DNA of 64,000 bases, from NCBI RefSeq assembly GCF_024105735.1, contig NZ_JAAAML010000001.1:124001-188000 (forward strand). Direction: 5' to 3'. The notes beneath the pieces are model-generated. The model did no database searches, was not told the DNA's origin, and worked only from the letters and a program-made list of their open reading frames with translations. Position numbers and translations under genes: made by a program. The first letter of the stretch is position 1. Each line of letters opens with the position of its first letter. Of the stretch, positions 35,017 through 43,629 are shown in pieces. This DNA comes from Parahoeflea alexandrii (lineage in GTDB: Bacteria > Pseudomonadota > Alphaproteobacteria > Rhizobiales > Rhizobiaceae).

Positions 35017-35181
35017 ATGGAGACATTTCTACTCGCATTTGGATTGGTTCTGCTCTCCGTGCTGGGGCTGGCGCTGGGTGTGATTTTCGGACGCTCGCCG
35101 CTCAAGGGATCGTGCGGCGGCCTGGCCTGCGCCACCGGGCTGTCGTGCAGCGGTTGCCGCAAGGGTGGGACCGATGAGTGA
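35017..35181 (+). CDS. nqrM: NqrM, NQR maturation factor, 54 aa
   Basis: This small membrane protein is needed to insert iron into the NqrD/NqrE centre. One hydrophobic helix (FLLAFGLVLLSVLGLALGVI, about 4-23) is followed by the Cys-rich tail GSCGGLACATGLSCSGC. Four cysteines are conserved in the family. AGGAGGAA at 35003-35010 provides a strong ribosome-binding site. It is shorter than typical NqrM (about 75-80 residues). The stop overlaps the CBS gene by 8 bases. Confidence 0.9.
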   Translation: METFLLAFGLVLLSVLGLALGVIFGRSPLKGSCGGLACATGLSCSGCRKGGTDE

Positions 35182-35572
35182 GCGGCCGCGGATCAGGACC
35201 TATATGAGCCGTGAACTGATCACGCTGACGCCCGAGATGGAGATCAACCGGGCGATGAACCTGCTGATCGACAACCGGATTTCCGGCGCGCCGGTGCTCG
35301 ATGCAACCGGGGATCTTCTCGGCATGCTGTCCCAGAAGGACTGCTTCAAGGCGGCGCTGCATGCGAGCTATTACCGGGAGTGGGGCGGCAGTGTTGCCGA
35401 CTACATGTCCTCCAATCCGGTGTCGCTGGATGCGGATCTCGACCTTGTGGAGGCTGCCGAAGTGTTTCTGGCGAGTTCTTTCCGGCGCTTTCCCGTGATG
35501 TCGGAGGGGCGGCTGGTGGGGCAGATCAGCCGATCGGACCTGCTGCGGGCACTGGCCGGCAACTGGCAATAG
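35174..35572 (+). CDS. CBS-domain protein at the end of the nqr operon, 132 aa
   Basis: The protein consists almost entirely of a CBS domain pair. The first repeat starts YMSRELITLTPEMEINRAMN and ends GAPVLDATGDLLGMLSQKD. The second starts DYMSSNPVSLDADLDLVEAA and ends RFPVMSEGRLVGQISRSDLL. CBS pairs bind adenine nucleotides. It overlaps nqrM by 8 bases and is thus translated with the NQR genes, and a link between nucleotide state and NQR activity is an inference. A GTG start at 35165 is possible but less likely. Confidence 0.88.
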   Translation: MSERPRIRTYMSRELITLTPEMEINRAMNLLIDNRISGAPVLDATGDLLGMLSQKDCFKAALHASYYREWGGSVADYMSSNPVSLDADLDLVEAAEVFLASSFRRFPVMSEGRLVGQISRSDLLRALAGNWQ

Positions 35573-35578
35573 GCTCAA

Positions 35579-36739
35579 TCAGCCCAACAGCCCGGCCACA
35601 GCCTGGGCGATGATGTGTTCCTCGTCGGCTTTGACAATAAAGGCCTGTCTTGCGCTTTCTGCGGCGGTCAGGCGACTAGCTCCTGCGGTATTGGCGGCTG
35701 CGTCGAGACTGAAGCCGAGCCATTCAAGCTTTTCGAGAACCATGACGCGGATCGGCGCCGCGTTCTCGCCGATGCCGCCGGAGAAGACCAGTGCGTCGAT
35801 GCCGCCAAGACTCACCGCCGCGCCGCCGATCTCCTGAACTAGCCGGTCAACAAACATTTCGACCGCAAAGGCCGCATCGGGCTGCTCGCTGGACAGAAGC
35901 GTTCGCATGTCGCCTGACAGGCCTGATACGCCCGACAGACCGCTCTGGTGATAGAGCAGCTTGCCGACCGCTGCGGTGTTGCCGCCGTGTTGTTCGACCA
36001 GCCAGAGCACTGCGCCAGGATCGAGCCGGCCCGGACGCTGGCCCATCATCAGCCCGTCAAGCGGGGTGAAACCCATCGACGTCCAGACACTTTTTCCATC
36101 GATCATGCCGCAGATCGAGCAGCCATTGCCGAGATGGCAGGCGATCACCCGGCCCGAGGAAAGGCCCAGGCCAGAAAGGCTGGCGGCGACATGCTCATAA
36201 GACAGGCCGTGGAAGCCATAACGAATGAGTCCATCCCTGGCATAATGGCGCGGCAGGGGCATTTCACGGCGCACTGCGGAGATGTCTGAATGGAACGCGG
36301 TGTCGAAACAGGCGATCTGCGGAACATCCGGAAGGGCCTGTTTGGCCGCGTCGATGCCCGCCAGATTGTGCGGCTGGTGGCCAGGCGCCAGAGGTGAGAG
36401 TTCTGAGATGCCCGAGCGGATCTCTGGGGTGATCCTGACAGGGGCATTGAACAGTTCGCCGCCGTGAACAATGCGGTGGCCGACACCCTCGATCGCTCCC
36501 GCGCGGGGCAGGACGATCTCATTGATCAGCCGCGGCAGCACCTCGGCGTGGCCCTGATCGGGGTCGCCGAATTCCATCTTCTCACCGGTCGACGTTTTAA
36601 GCCGTGGCGTCTGGCCGTGGCCGATTGCCTCGACCAGTCCGGAGAAGCTGCGCTCGAGCCGGTCTGTGAATACTGCAAACTTGATCGAAGACGAGCCGCA
36701 ATTGAGCGCCAGCAGATTCTTGCCCGAGCTGTCGGTCAT
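35579..36739 (-). CDS. ackA: Acetate/propionate kinase, 386 aa
   Basis: It interconverts acetate and acetyl phosphate with ATP. The ASKHA fold opens with LLALNCGSSSIKFAVF. The second hallmark is VGHRIVHGGELF, the catalytic Asp lies in ACFDTAFHSD, and the nucleotide segment is HLGNGCSICGM. I start at 36739 (MTDSSGKN), and the longer ORF adds unrelated residues. No pta gene is adjacent. It is convergent with the nqr operon, only 6 bases apart, and divergent from the BMP transporter operon. Confidence 0.9.
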   Translation of the reverse strand: MTDSSGKNLLALNCGSSSIKFAVFTDRLERSFSGLVEAIGHGQTPRLKTSTGEKMEFGDPDQGHAEVLPRLINEIVLPRAGAIEGVGHRIVHGGELFNAPVRITPEIRSGISELSPLAPGHQPHNLAGIDAAKQALPDVPQIACFDTAFHSDISAVRREMPLPRHYARDGLIRYGFHGLSYEHVAASLSGLGLSSGRVIACHLGNGCSICGMIDGKSVWTSMGFTPLDGLMMGQRPGRLDPGAVLWLVEQHGGNTAAVGKLLYHQSGLSGVSGLSGDMRTLLSSEQPDAAFAVEMFVDRLVQEIGGAAVSLGGIDALVFSGGIGENAAPIRVMVLEKLEWLGFSLDAAANTAGASRLTAAESARQAFIVKADEEHIIAQAVAGLLG

Positions 36740-36952
36740 CCCGATCGCGTCCTTTTCAGTTGGCGCCGGCGAGGCCGGGTGTTTCGCTGATGCCATTGTT
36801 GTGCCGCTTCGAGCGCGATGTGCAACCAAAAATCCGCGCTGGTCTGCCTGACGAAGGTGAATTGGCCTGATTGCCGGGCAAAAGGACGAGACCGCGAGGA
36901 TTGTGCACAGCAAGTATTACGCTGTTGCCAAGGCGGGATGGGCGTTTTATCA

Positions 36953-36996
36953 TTTGGTCAAAAATAATGACGGGTGCAGCTTAAATCTTTGTCAAA
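36953..36996 (+). promoter_or_regulatory. Candidate operator repeats upstream of the BMP operon
   Basis: TTTGGTCAAA (36953-36962) and a similar CTTTGTCAAA (36987-36996) occur in the 60 bases before the binding-protein start. Each has TTTG/CAAA-type half sites. The regulator is unknown. Confidence 0.3.
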
Positions 36997-37010
36997 CAGG
37001 AGCGTCAGCC

Positions 37011-38048
37011 ATGACAAGAACAACCATGTCCAGCCATCCCAATCTCCTCAAACGCCGCCAGGTTCTCGCAGGTGCCGCTGCCGGTGCCGCAGCGCTCGCC
37101 ATGCCGGGCTTCATGGGCCGGGCGCGCGCCGAAGGGCCGCTCAAGGTCGCCGCGATCTACACGGTTCCGGTCGAACAGCAGTGGGTCAGCCGTATCCACA
37201 AGGCCGCCAACGCGGCCGTCGCCCGCGGCGACATCGAGTATGTGTTTTCCGAAAACACCTCGAATAATGACTACGAGCGCGTGATGCGCGAATACTCCGA
37301 AGCCGGTCATGACCTGATCATCGGCGAAGTCTTTGCGGTCGAGGATGCGGCTCGCCAGGTGGCCGCCGATTATCCGGAAACTGCCTACCTGATGGGCTCG
37401 AGTTTCCTGCCCAAGGACGATGCACCGAACTTCGCGGTGTTCGACAACTATATCCAGGACGCGTCGTATCTGTCCGGTATCATCGCAGGCGCCATGACCA
37501 AGTCAAACAATATGGGCATGGTCGGCGGTTTTCCGATTCCGGAAGTCAACCGGCTCATGCACGCCTTCATGGCGGGCGTGAAGGAAACGGCACCTGACAC
37601 CAAGTTCCAGGTTGCATTCATCGGTTCGTGGTTCGATCCGCCGAAGGCCAAGGAGACCGCTTTCGCGCAGATCGATGGTGGAGCGGACATTCTCTACGCC
37701 GAACGCTTCGGTGTGTCCGATGCGGCGAAGGAAAAGGGCATCCTTGCGATCGGCAACGTGATCGACACCCAGGCAGACTACCCGGATACGGTGGTGGCCT
37801 CGGCGTTGTGGCATTTCGAGCCGACGCTCGATCATGCCATCGAGATGGTCAAGGCGGGCACGTTCAAGGCCGAGAATTACGGGGTCTATTCCTTCATGAA
37901 GGAAGGCGGCTGTTCGCTGGCACCGCTCGGAACCTTCGAGGGCAAGGTTCCCGAAGAGGCGATGAAGCTGGTCATGGAGCGGGAAGCCGCGATCAAGGAC
38001 GGCTCCTTCGTGGTCGAGATCAACGACGAAGAGCCCAAGTCCAGCTGA
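37011..38048 (+). CDS. BMP-family (PnrA-like) ABC substrate-binding protein, 345 aa
   Basis: This is a lipoprotein-type nucleoside binding protein family member, here with a Tat-like signal (KRRQVLAGAAAGAAALA, cleavage near ARA/EG) rather than a lipobox. Family blocks are LKVAAIYTVPVEQQWVSRIH, AGHDLIIGEVFAVEDAA and DGGADILYAERFG. Purines or their nucleosides are the usual ligands. AGGAG lies 9 bases upstream of the ATG. Its last base is shared with the start of the ATPase gene, and no hairpin separates the two, unlike the other importers here. Confidence 0.9.
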   Translation: MTRTTMSSHPNLLKRRQVLAGAAAGAAALAMPGFMGRARAEGPLKVAAIYTVPVEQQWVSRIHKAANAAVARGDIEYVFSENTSNNDYERVMREYSEAGHDLIIGEVFAVEDAARQVAADYPETAYLMGSSFLPKDDAPNFAVFDNYIQDASYLSGIIAGAMTKSNNMGMVGGFPIPEVNRLMHAFMAGVKETAPDTKFQVAFIGSWFDPPKAKETAFAQIDGGADILYAERFGVSDAAKEKGILAIGNVIDTQADYPDTVVASALWHFEPTLDHAIEMVKAGTFKAENYGVYSFMKEGGCSLAPLGTFEGKVPEEAMKLVMEREAAIKDGSFVVEINDEEPKSS

Positions 38049-39598
38049 TGGACGCCAACAATGGCCCGGAGGCGGAGACGGTTCTCCGCCTCTCGGGCAT
38101 TACCAAGAGATTTGGCCCGCTGGTTGCCAATGATGCCATTTCGCTGTCGCTGAAGCGTGGCGAGGTTGTAGCACTGCTTGGCGAAAACGGTGCCGGCAAG
38201 ACCACGCTGATGAACATCCTTTTCGGCCATTACACCGCCGATGAGGGAGAGATAGAGGTGTTCGGCAAGACGCTGCCGCCTGGAGACCCGCACGCGGCGC
38301 TGGCTGCCGGCATCGGTATGGTGCATCAACATTTCACGCTTGCCGATCAGATGACGGTGCTCGAAAACATCGTGCTTGGCACGCGTCCGCTGTGGTCGTT
38401 CAACCTCGGCAAATCAGCCGCGCGGGATAAGATCCGGCGTCTGGCCGTGGACTACGGGCTTGAAGTCGATCCGGACCGGATGATCACCGAATTGTCTGTC
38501 GGGGAGCGGCAGCGGGTCGAAATCCTCAAGGCGCTCTACCGCGAGGCGCGGATTCTCATTCTCGATGAACCGACCGCGGTGCTGACGCCGATGGAAACCG
38601 AGGCGCTTTTTGCCACGCTCGCAAAATTGGTCGCGGCGGGGCTTTCGGTGATCTTCATCTCGCACAAGCTCGGCGAAGTTCAGGCGGTTTCCGATCGCGT
38701 GGTGGTTTTGCGGGGCGGCAAGCTCGCAGGCGAGCGCAAGACTTCCGAGGCGACACGCAGGGAACTGGCCGAACTGATGGTTGGCGGGCAATTGCCGGTC
38801 AACAAGATCGGACCAGCATCGCCCCGGAATTGCCTGTTCGAACTCAAGGGTGTTTCGACGCGAAGCCTGGGCGGCGCGGCGCTCAAGCAGATTTCCATGC
38901 AGTTGCGCGGTGGCGAGATTACCGGCCTCGCGGGCATTTCCGGCAATGGCCAAGCTGCACTGGCGGCGCTGATTTCGGGGACCTTGGAATCTGTGGAGGG
39001 TGACATCCTCGTTCATGGCGAGAAGGCCGAGCGATGGTCTCCCGGCGCGGCGCTGGAGCGGGGCCTGGGGCGGATACCGGAAGACCGGCATGCAACCGGC
39101 ATGATCGGCGACATGAGCGTGGCCGAGAACGTGATTTCAGAGGCCTATCGCAGCCCACGGTTCTCGAGGTTCGGGTTTCTGAACTGGAAGGCCGCGGCAG
39201 ACTTCGCAACTGACATCATCAAGGCCTACGACGTCAAATGCCCGTCGCCGGATGCCCGAGTGCGGCTCTTGTCCGGCGGCAACATGCAGAAGCTCATTCT
39301 GGGCCGGGCGCTTGACGGGGATCCGGACATCATTCTCGCCAGCCAGCCGACCCGCGGGCTTGATGTCGGGGCCGTCGCCTATGTGCATGCGCGGTTGATC
39401 GAGGCGCGCGACCGGGGGGCTGCAGTGCTGCTGATTTCCGAGGACCTCGATGAGATCCAGACGCTGTCTGACCGGATCCTGGTTATCCACCGGGGCCAAT
39501 TGTCGAGGCCATCCCTGCGGGGCGAACTCAGCGTCATGCAGCTCGGCGAACTGATGGCCGGGCACGGGCACGACGAGGGGGCGAGCCATGCGGCTTGA
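38048..39598 (+). CDS. Nucleoside-type ABC transporter ATPase with two nucleotide domains, 516 aa
   Basis: It has two ATP-binding domains in one chain, as in NupO/RbsA. The first has Walker A GENGAGKTT, signature LSVGERQRV and Walker B LILDEPTAVL. The second has a degenerate Walker A (GISGNGQAAL, lacking GKT), signature LSGGNMQK and the degenerate Walker B IILASQPTRGLD. This asymmetry is normal for the family. The gene overlaps the binding-protein gene by 1 base and the first permease by 11 bases. Confidence 0.92.
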   Translation: MDANNGPEAETVLRLSGITKRFGPLVANDAISLSLKRGEVVALLGENGAGKTTLMNILFGHYTADEGEIEVFGKTLPPGDPHAALAAGIGMVHQHFTLADQMTVLENIVLGTRPLWSFNLGKSAARDKIRRLAVDYGLEVDPDRMITELSVGERQRVEILKALYREARILILDEPTAVLTPMETEALFATLAKLVAAGLSVIFISHKLGEVQAVSDRVVVLRGGKLAGERKTSEATRRELAELMVGGQLPVNKIGPASPRNCLFELKGVSTRSLGGAALKQISMQLRGGEITGLAGISGNGQAALAALISGTLESVEGDILVHGEKAERWSPGAALERGLGRIPEDRHATGMIGDMSVAENVISEAYRSPRFSRFGFLNWKAAADFATDIIKAYDVKCPSPDARVRLLSGGNMQKLILGRALDGDPDIILASQPTRGLDVGAVAYVHARLIEARDRGAAVLLISEDLDEIQTLSDRILVIHRGQLSRPSLRGELSVMQLGELMAGHGHDEGASHAA

Positions 39599-40637
39599 AC
39601 CGAGACCGGCCAGGTCAGCCGCGGCCAGCATCTTGTGGCCGGCCGGGGCAATCCTGGCGACCGTGGTGTTTTCCTCGCTGCTGGTGATGATCGCCGGCGC
39701 GTCGCCGCTGACGGTATTCTGGCTTGTCTTGAAGGGCGCGGCCGGATCGCAGTTCGCGCTTCTGGAAACCCTGACTCGGGCGACACCGCTGATCTTCACC
39801 GGGCTTGCCGTGGCGGTGGCGTTCCGAGCCAAGCTCTGGAACATCGGCGCCGAAGCACAGCTTTATCTTGGAGCGGTGATGACCGTGGTGATTGGCACGG
39901 GTGCTGTGACCCTGCCATCGGCGGGGCTGATTCCACTGATCATGATCGCCGCGATGCTGACGGGTGCGCTTGCCCTGCTCGGCCCGGCGATCCTGAAGAC
40001 AAAGTTTGGAGTCGACGAGGTGGTGACCACGCTGCTCTTGAACTTCATCGTGCTGCTGTTCGTCTCCATGCTGCTTGAAGGCCTGCTGAAAGATCCGATG
40101 GGTCTTGGCTGGCCGCAGTCCAGGCGGGTGATCGAAGAAGCGCAGCTACCGCGGCTGATCAAGGGCAAGCGGCTGCATTTCGGGTTCATCCTGGCCATCG
40201 CCTCGGCGATCGTGGTCTGGGTGATCATGAAGAAGACAACGCTGGGCTACGAGATGCGCGCGGTCGGACACAATGCGGAAGCGGCACGCTTTGCCGGCAT
40301 TCCTGTCAACCGCGTGATCGTCAAGACAGCTCTCCTGTCGGGCGGGCTTGCGGCGCTGGCCGGGTTTTCCGAAGTGGCGGGGCTGAAGGGGAACCTGACG
40401 CTCGATCTGTCGCCGGGCTACGGCTACACCGGCATTGTCGTCGCCATGCTGGCGATGCTCAACCCGCTCGGAGTCATTGCCGCCGCGATCTTCGTGGCCG
40501 GCATCTTCGTTGGCGCCGATGCGATGAGCCGAAGCGCCAATGTGCCGAGTTACATTGCCGAGGTGATGGTGGCGACATCGCTGCTGACCATGGTCGCGGC
40601 GATCATGCTGATGCGCTACCGCGTGCGCTGGAGGTGA
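39588..40637 (+). CDS. Nucleoside-type ABC transporter permease 1 (NupP/YufP family), 349 aa
   Basis: This is a membrane permease of the BPD_transp_2 type with 8 to 9 hydrophobic segments. The family mark ALTFTGLAVAVAFRA appears here as PLIFTGLAVAVAFRAKLWN, followed by IGAEAQLYLGA. FAGIPVNRVIVKTALLSGGL is the ATPase-contact loop. It overlaps the ATPase by 11 bases and stops just before permease 2. Confidence 0.92.
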   Translation: MRLEPRPARSAAASILWPAGAILATVVFSSLLVMIAGASPLTVFWLVLKGAAGSQFALLETLTRATPLIFTGLAVAVAFRAKLWNIGAEAQLYLGAVMTVVIGTGAVTLPSAGLIPLIMIAAMLTGALALLGPAILKTKFGVDEVVTTLLLNFIVLLFVSMLLEGLLKDPMGLGWPQSRRVIEEAQLPRLIKGKRLHFGFILAIASAIVVWVIMKKTTLGYEMRAVGHNAEAARFAGIPVNRVIVKTALLSGGLAALAGFSEVAGLKGNLTLDLSPGYGYTGIVVAMLAMLNPLGVIAAAIFVAGIFVGADAMSRSANVPSYIAEVMVATSLLTMVAAIMLMRYRVRWR

Positions 40638-40638
40638 C

Positions 40639-41583
40639 ATGAACGAAGCATTCGAGATTCTGTTCACCGCCAGTTTCTGGGTTGCCGCCATCCGCATCGC
40701 TTCGCCGCTGATCTTCGCCACCATGGGTGAACTGATCTGCGAGCGGGCGGGTGTGCTCAATCTGGGGATCGAGGGCATCATGGTGGCTGGCGCGTTTTCC
40801 GGCTGGTTTACCGTCTACATGGGCGGAGACCTTTGGACCGGCGTGCTTGTCGCCGCCCTGACCGGGGCGATGTTCGGGTTGCTGCACGGATTCCTGACCG
40901 TGCCGCTCGGGCTGTCGCAGCATGTGACCGGTATCGGGATCACGCTGCTTGCGGCGAGCCTGACCTATTTCACCTACCGGATCCTGCTGCCGGAAGTGTC
41001 CTCGCCGCCGAAGATCGAGCCGTTCCAACCTTTCGCGGTTCCGGTTCTGTCCGATATCCCGGTGCTCGGTCCGGCGCTGTTCAATCAGACGCCGCTTACC
41101 TATCTCGCCTATTTCACCGTCGCCGCTGTCGCATTCGTCTTCTACCGGACGCCGGTTGGCGTGGCTGTGCGGGCGGTGGGTGAAAATCCTTCTGCGGTCG
41201 AGGCGCAGGGCATATCGGTGACCGCCGTGCGGATCGGCGCGGTCATGGTCGGTTCGGCGCTGATGGCGATCGGTGGTGCGTTCCTCACCATGTCAGCCTT
41301 CAACTCGTTCTTTTTCGAGATGATCAACGGCCGCGGCTGGATCGCGATCGCGCTGGTGGTGTTCGGCTCCTGGCGGCCGGGTAAGGCGCTGATCGGCGCC
41401 ATCCTGTTTGCAGCATTCGATGCCTATCAGGTGCGGCTGCAGCAGATCACCGGCGGCGTTATTCCCTACCAGATCTTCCTGATGATGCCGTTCGTGCTGT
41501 CGATCGTCGCGCTGGTCGTGGTCGCCCGGCGGGCGACCTATCCGAAAGCGCTGATGATCCCCTACCAGAAAGGCGAGAGATGA
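40639..41583 (+). CDS. Nucleoside-type ABC transporter permease 2 (NupQ/YufQ family), 314 aa
   Basis: This second BPD_transp_2 permease pairs with the gene before it. ASPLIFATMGELICERAGVL and NLGIEGIMVAGAF are the standard N-terminal blocks. AQGISVTAVRIGAVMVGSAL is the ATPase-contact loop, preceded by RAVGENPSAVE. It starts one base after the first permease and overlaps the deaminase by 4 bases, making one five-gene operon. Confidence 0.92.
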   Translation: MNEAFEILFTASFWVAAIRIASPLIFATMGELICERAGVLNLGIEGIMVAGAFSGWFTVYMGGDLWTGVLVAALTGAMFGLLHGFLTVPLGLSQHVTGIGITLLAASLTYFTYRILLPEVSSPPKIEPFQPFAVPVLSDIPVLGPALFNQTPLTYLAYFTVAAVAFVFYRTPVGVAVRAVGENPSAVEAQGISVTAVRIGAVMVGSALMAIGGAFLTMSAFNSFFFEMINGRGWIAIALVVFGSWRPGKALIGAILFAAFDAYQVRLQQITGGVIPYQIFLMMPFVLSIVALVVVARRATYPKALMIPYQKGER

Positions 41584-42869
41584 GTTTTGACACCTTGCTC
41601 AAGGGCGGCGTGCTGCCTGACGGGACGACCGCCGACATCGCCATCCGCGACGGACGGATCGCGGCGATCTCCCCAGCCATCGAGGCGGAAGCGGGCGAGA
41701 TCATCGATATCACGGGCGATCTGGTTTCGCCGCCCTTCGTCGACCCGCATTTTCACATGGATGCGACGCTGTCCTACGGACTGCCGCGGATCAATGCCTC
41801 GGGCACACTGCTGGAGGGGATCGGCCTCTGGGGCGAACTCAAGCCGCTCCTGACCCACGAAGCGGTGAAGGAACGGGCGCTTGCCTATTGCGACTGGGCC
41901 GCTTCGATGGGCCTGCTCGCCATCCGCACCCATGTCGATGTTTGCGATGACCGGCTGCTGGCGGTCGAGGCTTTGCTGGAAGTCAAAAAAGAGATCGCGC
42001 ACTATATCGATCTGCAACTGGTGGCATTCCCGCAGGACGGGCTCTACCGGTCTTCGACAGCGCGGGAGAACACCATCCGGGCACTTGATCTTGGAGTGGA
42101 TGTTGTCGGCGGGATTCCGCATTTTGAGCGCACCATGGCGGATGGGCGCGCATCGGTGACGGAGCTTTGTGAAATTGCCGCTGAACGCGGTCTGATGGTC
42201 GACATGCATTGCGACGAGACCGATGATCCGTTGTCGCGTCATGTCGAGCAACTGGCCTACGAGACGCAGCGGCTCGGGCTGCAGGGCCGGGTGGCGGGGT
42301 CGCATCTCACCTCGATGCATTCGATGGACAACTACTACGTCTCCAAGCTGCTGCCGCTGATTGCGGAGGCCGAGGTTGCGGCAATTCCCAATCCGCTGAT
42401 CAACATCACGCTGCAAGGCCGCCACGACACCTATCCGAAGCGACGCGGCATGACGCGGGTGCCGGAAATGCTCAAGCATGGAATCCGGGTCGGTTTCGGT
42501 CAGGATTGTGTGCTTGATCCGTGGTATTCGCTGGGCACGGCCGACATGCTTGACGTCGCCTTCATGGGATTGCACGTGGCGCAAATGACCAGCCCTGAGG
42601 ACATGCGGCGTTGCTATGAGATGGTCACCACCGAAAGTGCCGCGATCATGGGGCTCGAGGACTATGGCCTTGAGGCCGGCAAGCGCGCCGATCTGGTGGT
42701 GCTTGATGCGGGCAACCCGATCGAGGCAATAAGGTTGCGGGCAACGCGGCTGATGGTGATGGCACGCGGCAAGGTCATCGCCCGGCGTGAGCGATCGCCC
42801 ATGCGGCTTGATATTCCTGGCCGTAAAGCTGACATTGATCGCCGCTTCAGGATTGCTGATCCAAGCTGA
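41580..42869 (+). CDS. Cytosine deaminase-family amidohydrolase, 429 aa
   Basis: This zinc/iron amidohydrolase is close to E. coli CodA along its length (compared from memory). The metal ligands are in DPHFHMDATL, MHCDETDDP (His214 equivalent) and GFGQDCVLDPWYSLGTADML (Asp313 equivalent). CodA reads FGHDDVFDPWYPLGTANML at the last site, so Asp314 is Cys here and the preceding His is Gln. Asp314 sets substrate choice in CodA. A base such as isocytosine, isoguanine or creatinine may therefore be deaminated rather than cytosine. It is translationally coupled to a nucleoside/base importer. Confidence 0.85.
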   Translation: MSFDTLLKGGVLPDGTTADIAIRDGRIAAISPAIEAEAGEIIDITGDLVSPPFVDPHFHMDATLSYGLPRINASGTLLEGIGLWGELKPLLTHEAVKERALAYCDWAASMGLLAIRTHVDVCDDRLLAVEALLEVKKEIAHYIDLQLVAFPQDGLYRSSTARENTIRALDLGVDVVGGIPHFERTMADGRASVTELCEIAAERGLMVDMHCDETDDPLSRHVEQLAYETQRLGLQGRVAGSHLTSMHSMDNYYVSKLLPLIAEAEVAAIPNPLINITLQGRHDTYPKRRGMTRVPEMLKHGIRVGFGQDCVLDPWYSLGTADMLDVAFMGLHVAQMTSPEDMRRCYEMVTTESAAIMGLEDYGLEAGKRADLVVLDAGNPIEAIRLRATRLMVMARGKVIARRERSPMRLDIPGRKADIDRRFRIADPS

Positions 42870-42916
42870 TCCCGTCTGATCCGGATTGAAGCACATCTTA
42901 AGAAACAGGGTTAATA

Positions 42917-42926
42917 CTTACGTAAG
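42917..42926. promoter_or_regulatory. 10-bp palindrome upstream of a rhizobial hypothetical gene
   Basis: CTTACGTAAG is a perfect palindrome 51 bases before the ATG at 42977, in the only non-coding stretch between the deaminase and this gene. A GCAGA/TCTGC hairpin follows at 42945-42959. Function is not known. Confidence 0.25.
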
Positions 42927-42976
42927 GGCGTTTGGCTACACTGTGCAGAGTTGTTCTGCGTCAAGGGTATCCAGTC

Positions 42977-43609
42977 ATGGCAGCCGCCAAGCGTAATCTG
43001 TTCAGTCTGTTTCGTGTCTCGCGCAAGCTCGTTTTGCTGTCAGGCGGGTTTCTTTTTGTCCTCGGAGCTTCCGGAACGGCTGCGTTGGTGTTCGCCCCGG
43101 CAAACATGATCCCGGGGTTCCAGGAAGAGGCCGGCGGTCATTGCCGGACGGTGTATCAGTCCGAATTCCGGCGCGGCAAGGAAAAGCGGCTGATCGCCCT
43201 TGTCGCGGGCGACGATGCCGAGCCCAGGGACCGGGTCAAGACAGGCATGCGCCTTGCGCGCCATCTTTCCGAAAAGCTCGATCCCGATCTCATTATTGTC
43301 CAGGTCGCCGATCATCGCGGACCGACTACAAGAGCCGAACTTCGCGGTTCCGCGATCGGTGCTGAAATCGTCTACGCGCCGGTTCCTACGAGGACGCTTG
43401 CCGTGTCACAGCCGTGGGAAGTACGTTACATCAACACAGTGCCAACCAGCACCGGCTACTATTTCGGCGAACGGGTCGATATGCCCCAAACCGAGATCGA
43501 AGCCATCGCCCATGAAATCGAAAAGATTGAGGGCTGTGATGGCGACCAGGTTGATGAGGAGGCCCAGACCGTAGCAGCAAGCGAGCCGGCGAAAGCCGCC
43601 GGGCATTGA
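42977..43609 (+). CDS. Conserved hypothetical membrane-anchored protein, 210 aa
   Basis: I do not recognise a named family. One N-terminal hydrophobic segment (LVLLSGGFLFVLGASGTAAL, about 20-39) is followed by a soluble domain of about 140 residues and an acidic, Ala-rich tail (EEAQTVAASEPAKAAGH). A periplasmic or membrane-anchored location is likely. The start at 42977 is the first ATG that opens with the basic AAKRNLF stretch. It has 107 bases of its own upstream region. Its stop codon lies inside a perfect hairpin shared with lysS. Confidence 0.65.
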   Translation: MAAAKRNLFSLFRVSRKLVLLSGGFLFVLGASGTAALVFAPANMIPGFQEEAGGHCRTVYQSEFRRGKEKRLIALVAGDDAEPRDRVKTGMRLARHLSEKLDPDLIIVQVADHRGPTTRAELRGSAIGAEIVYAPVPTRTLAVSQPWEVRYINTVPTSTGYYFGERVDMPQTEIEAIAHEIEKIEGCDGDQVDEEAQTVAASEPAKAAGH

Positions 43610-43617
43610 TGCCCGGC
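43598..43617. terminator. Bidirectional hairpin at a convergent junction
   Basis: GCCGGGCA (43598-43605, with one skipped base pair position) and TGCCCGGC (43610-43617) form a near-perfect stem around TTGA, which includes the stop codon of the plus-strand gene. The lysS stop lies 13 bases further on. Confidence 0.55.
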
Positions 43618-43629
43618 TTGGGGTTCTGA

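Noticed and set aside
38048-39598. Degenerate second Walker A in the nucleoside-type ATPase as sign of a broken gene
   Set aside because: RbsA/NupO-type ATPases normally have this asymmetry, and the frame and signature motifs are intact.
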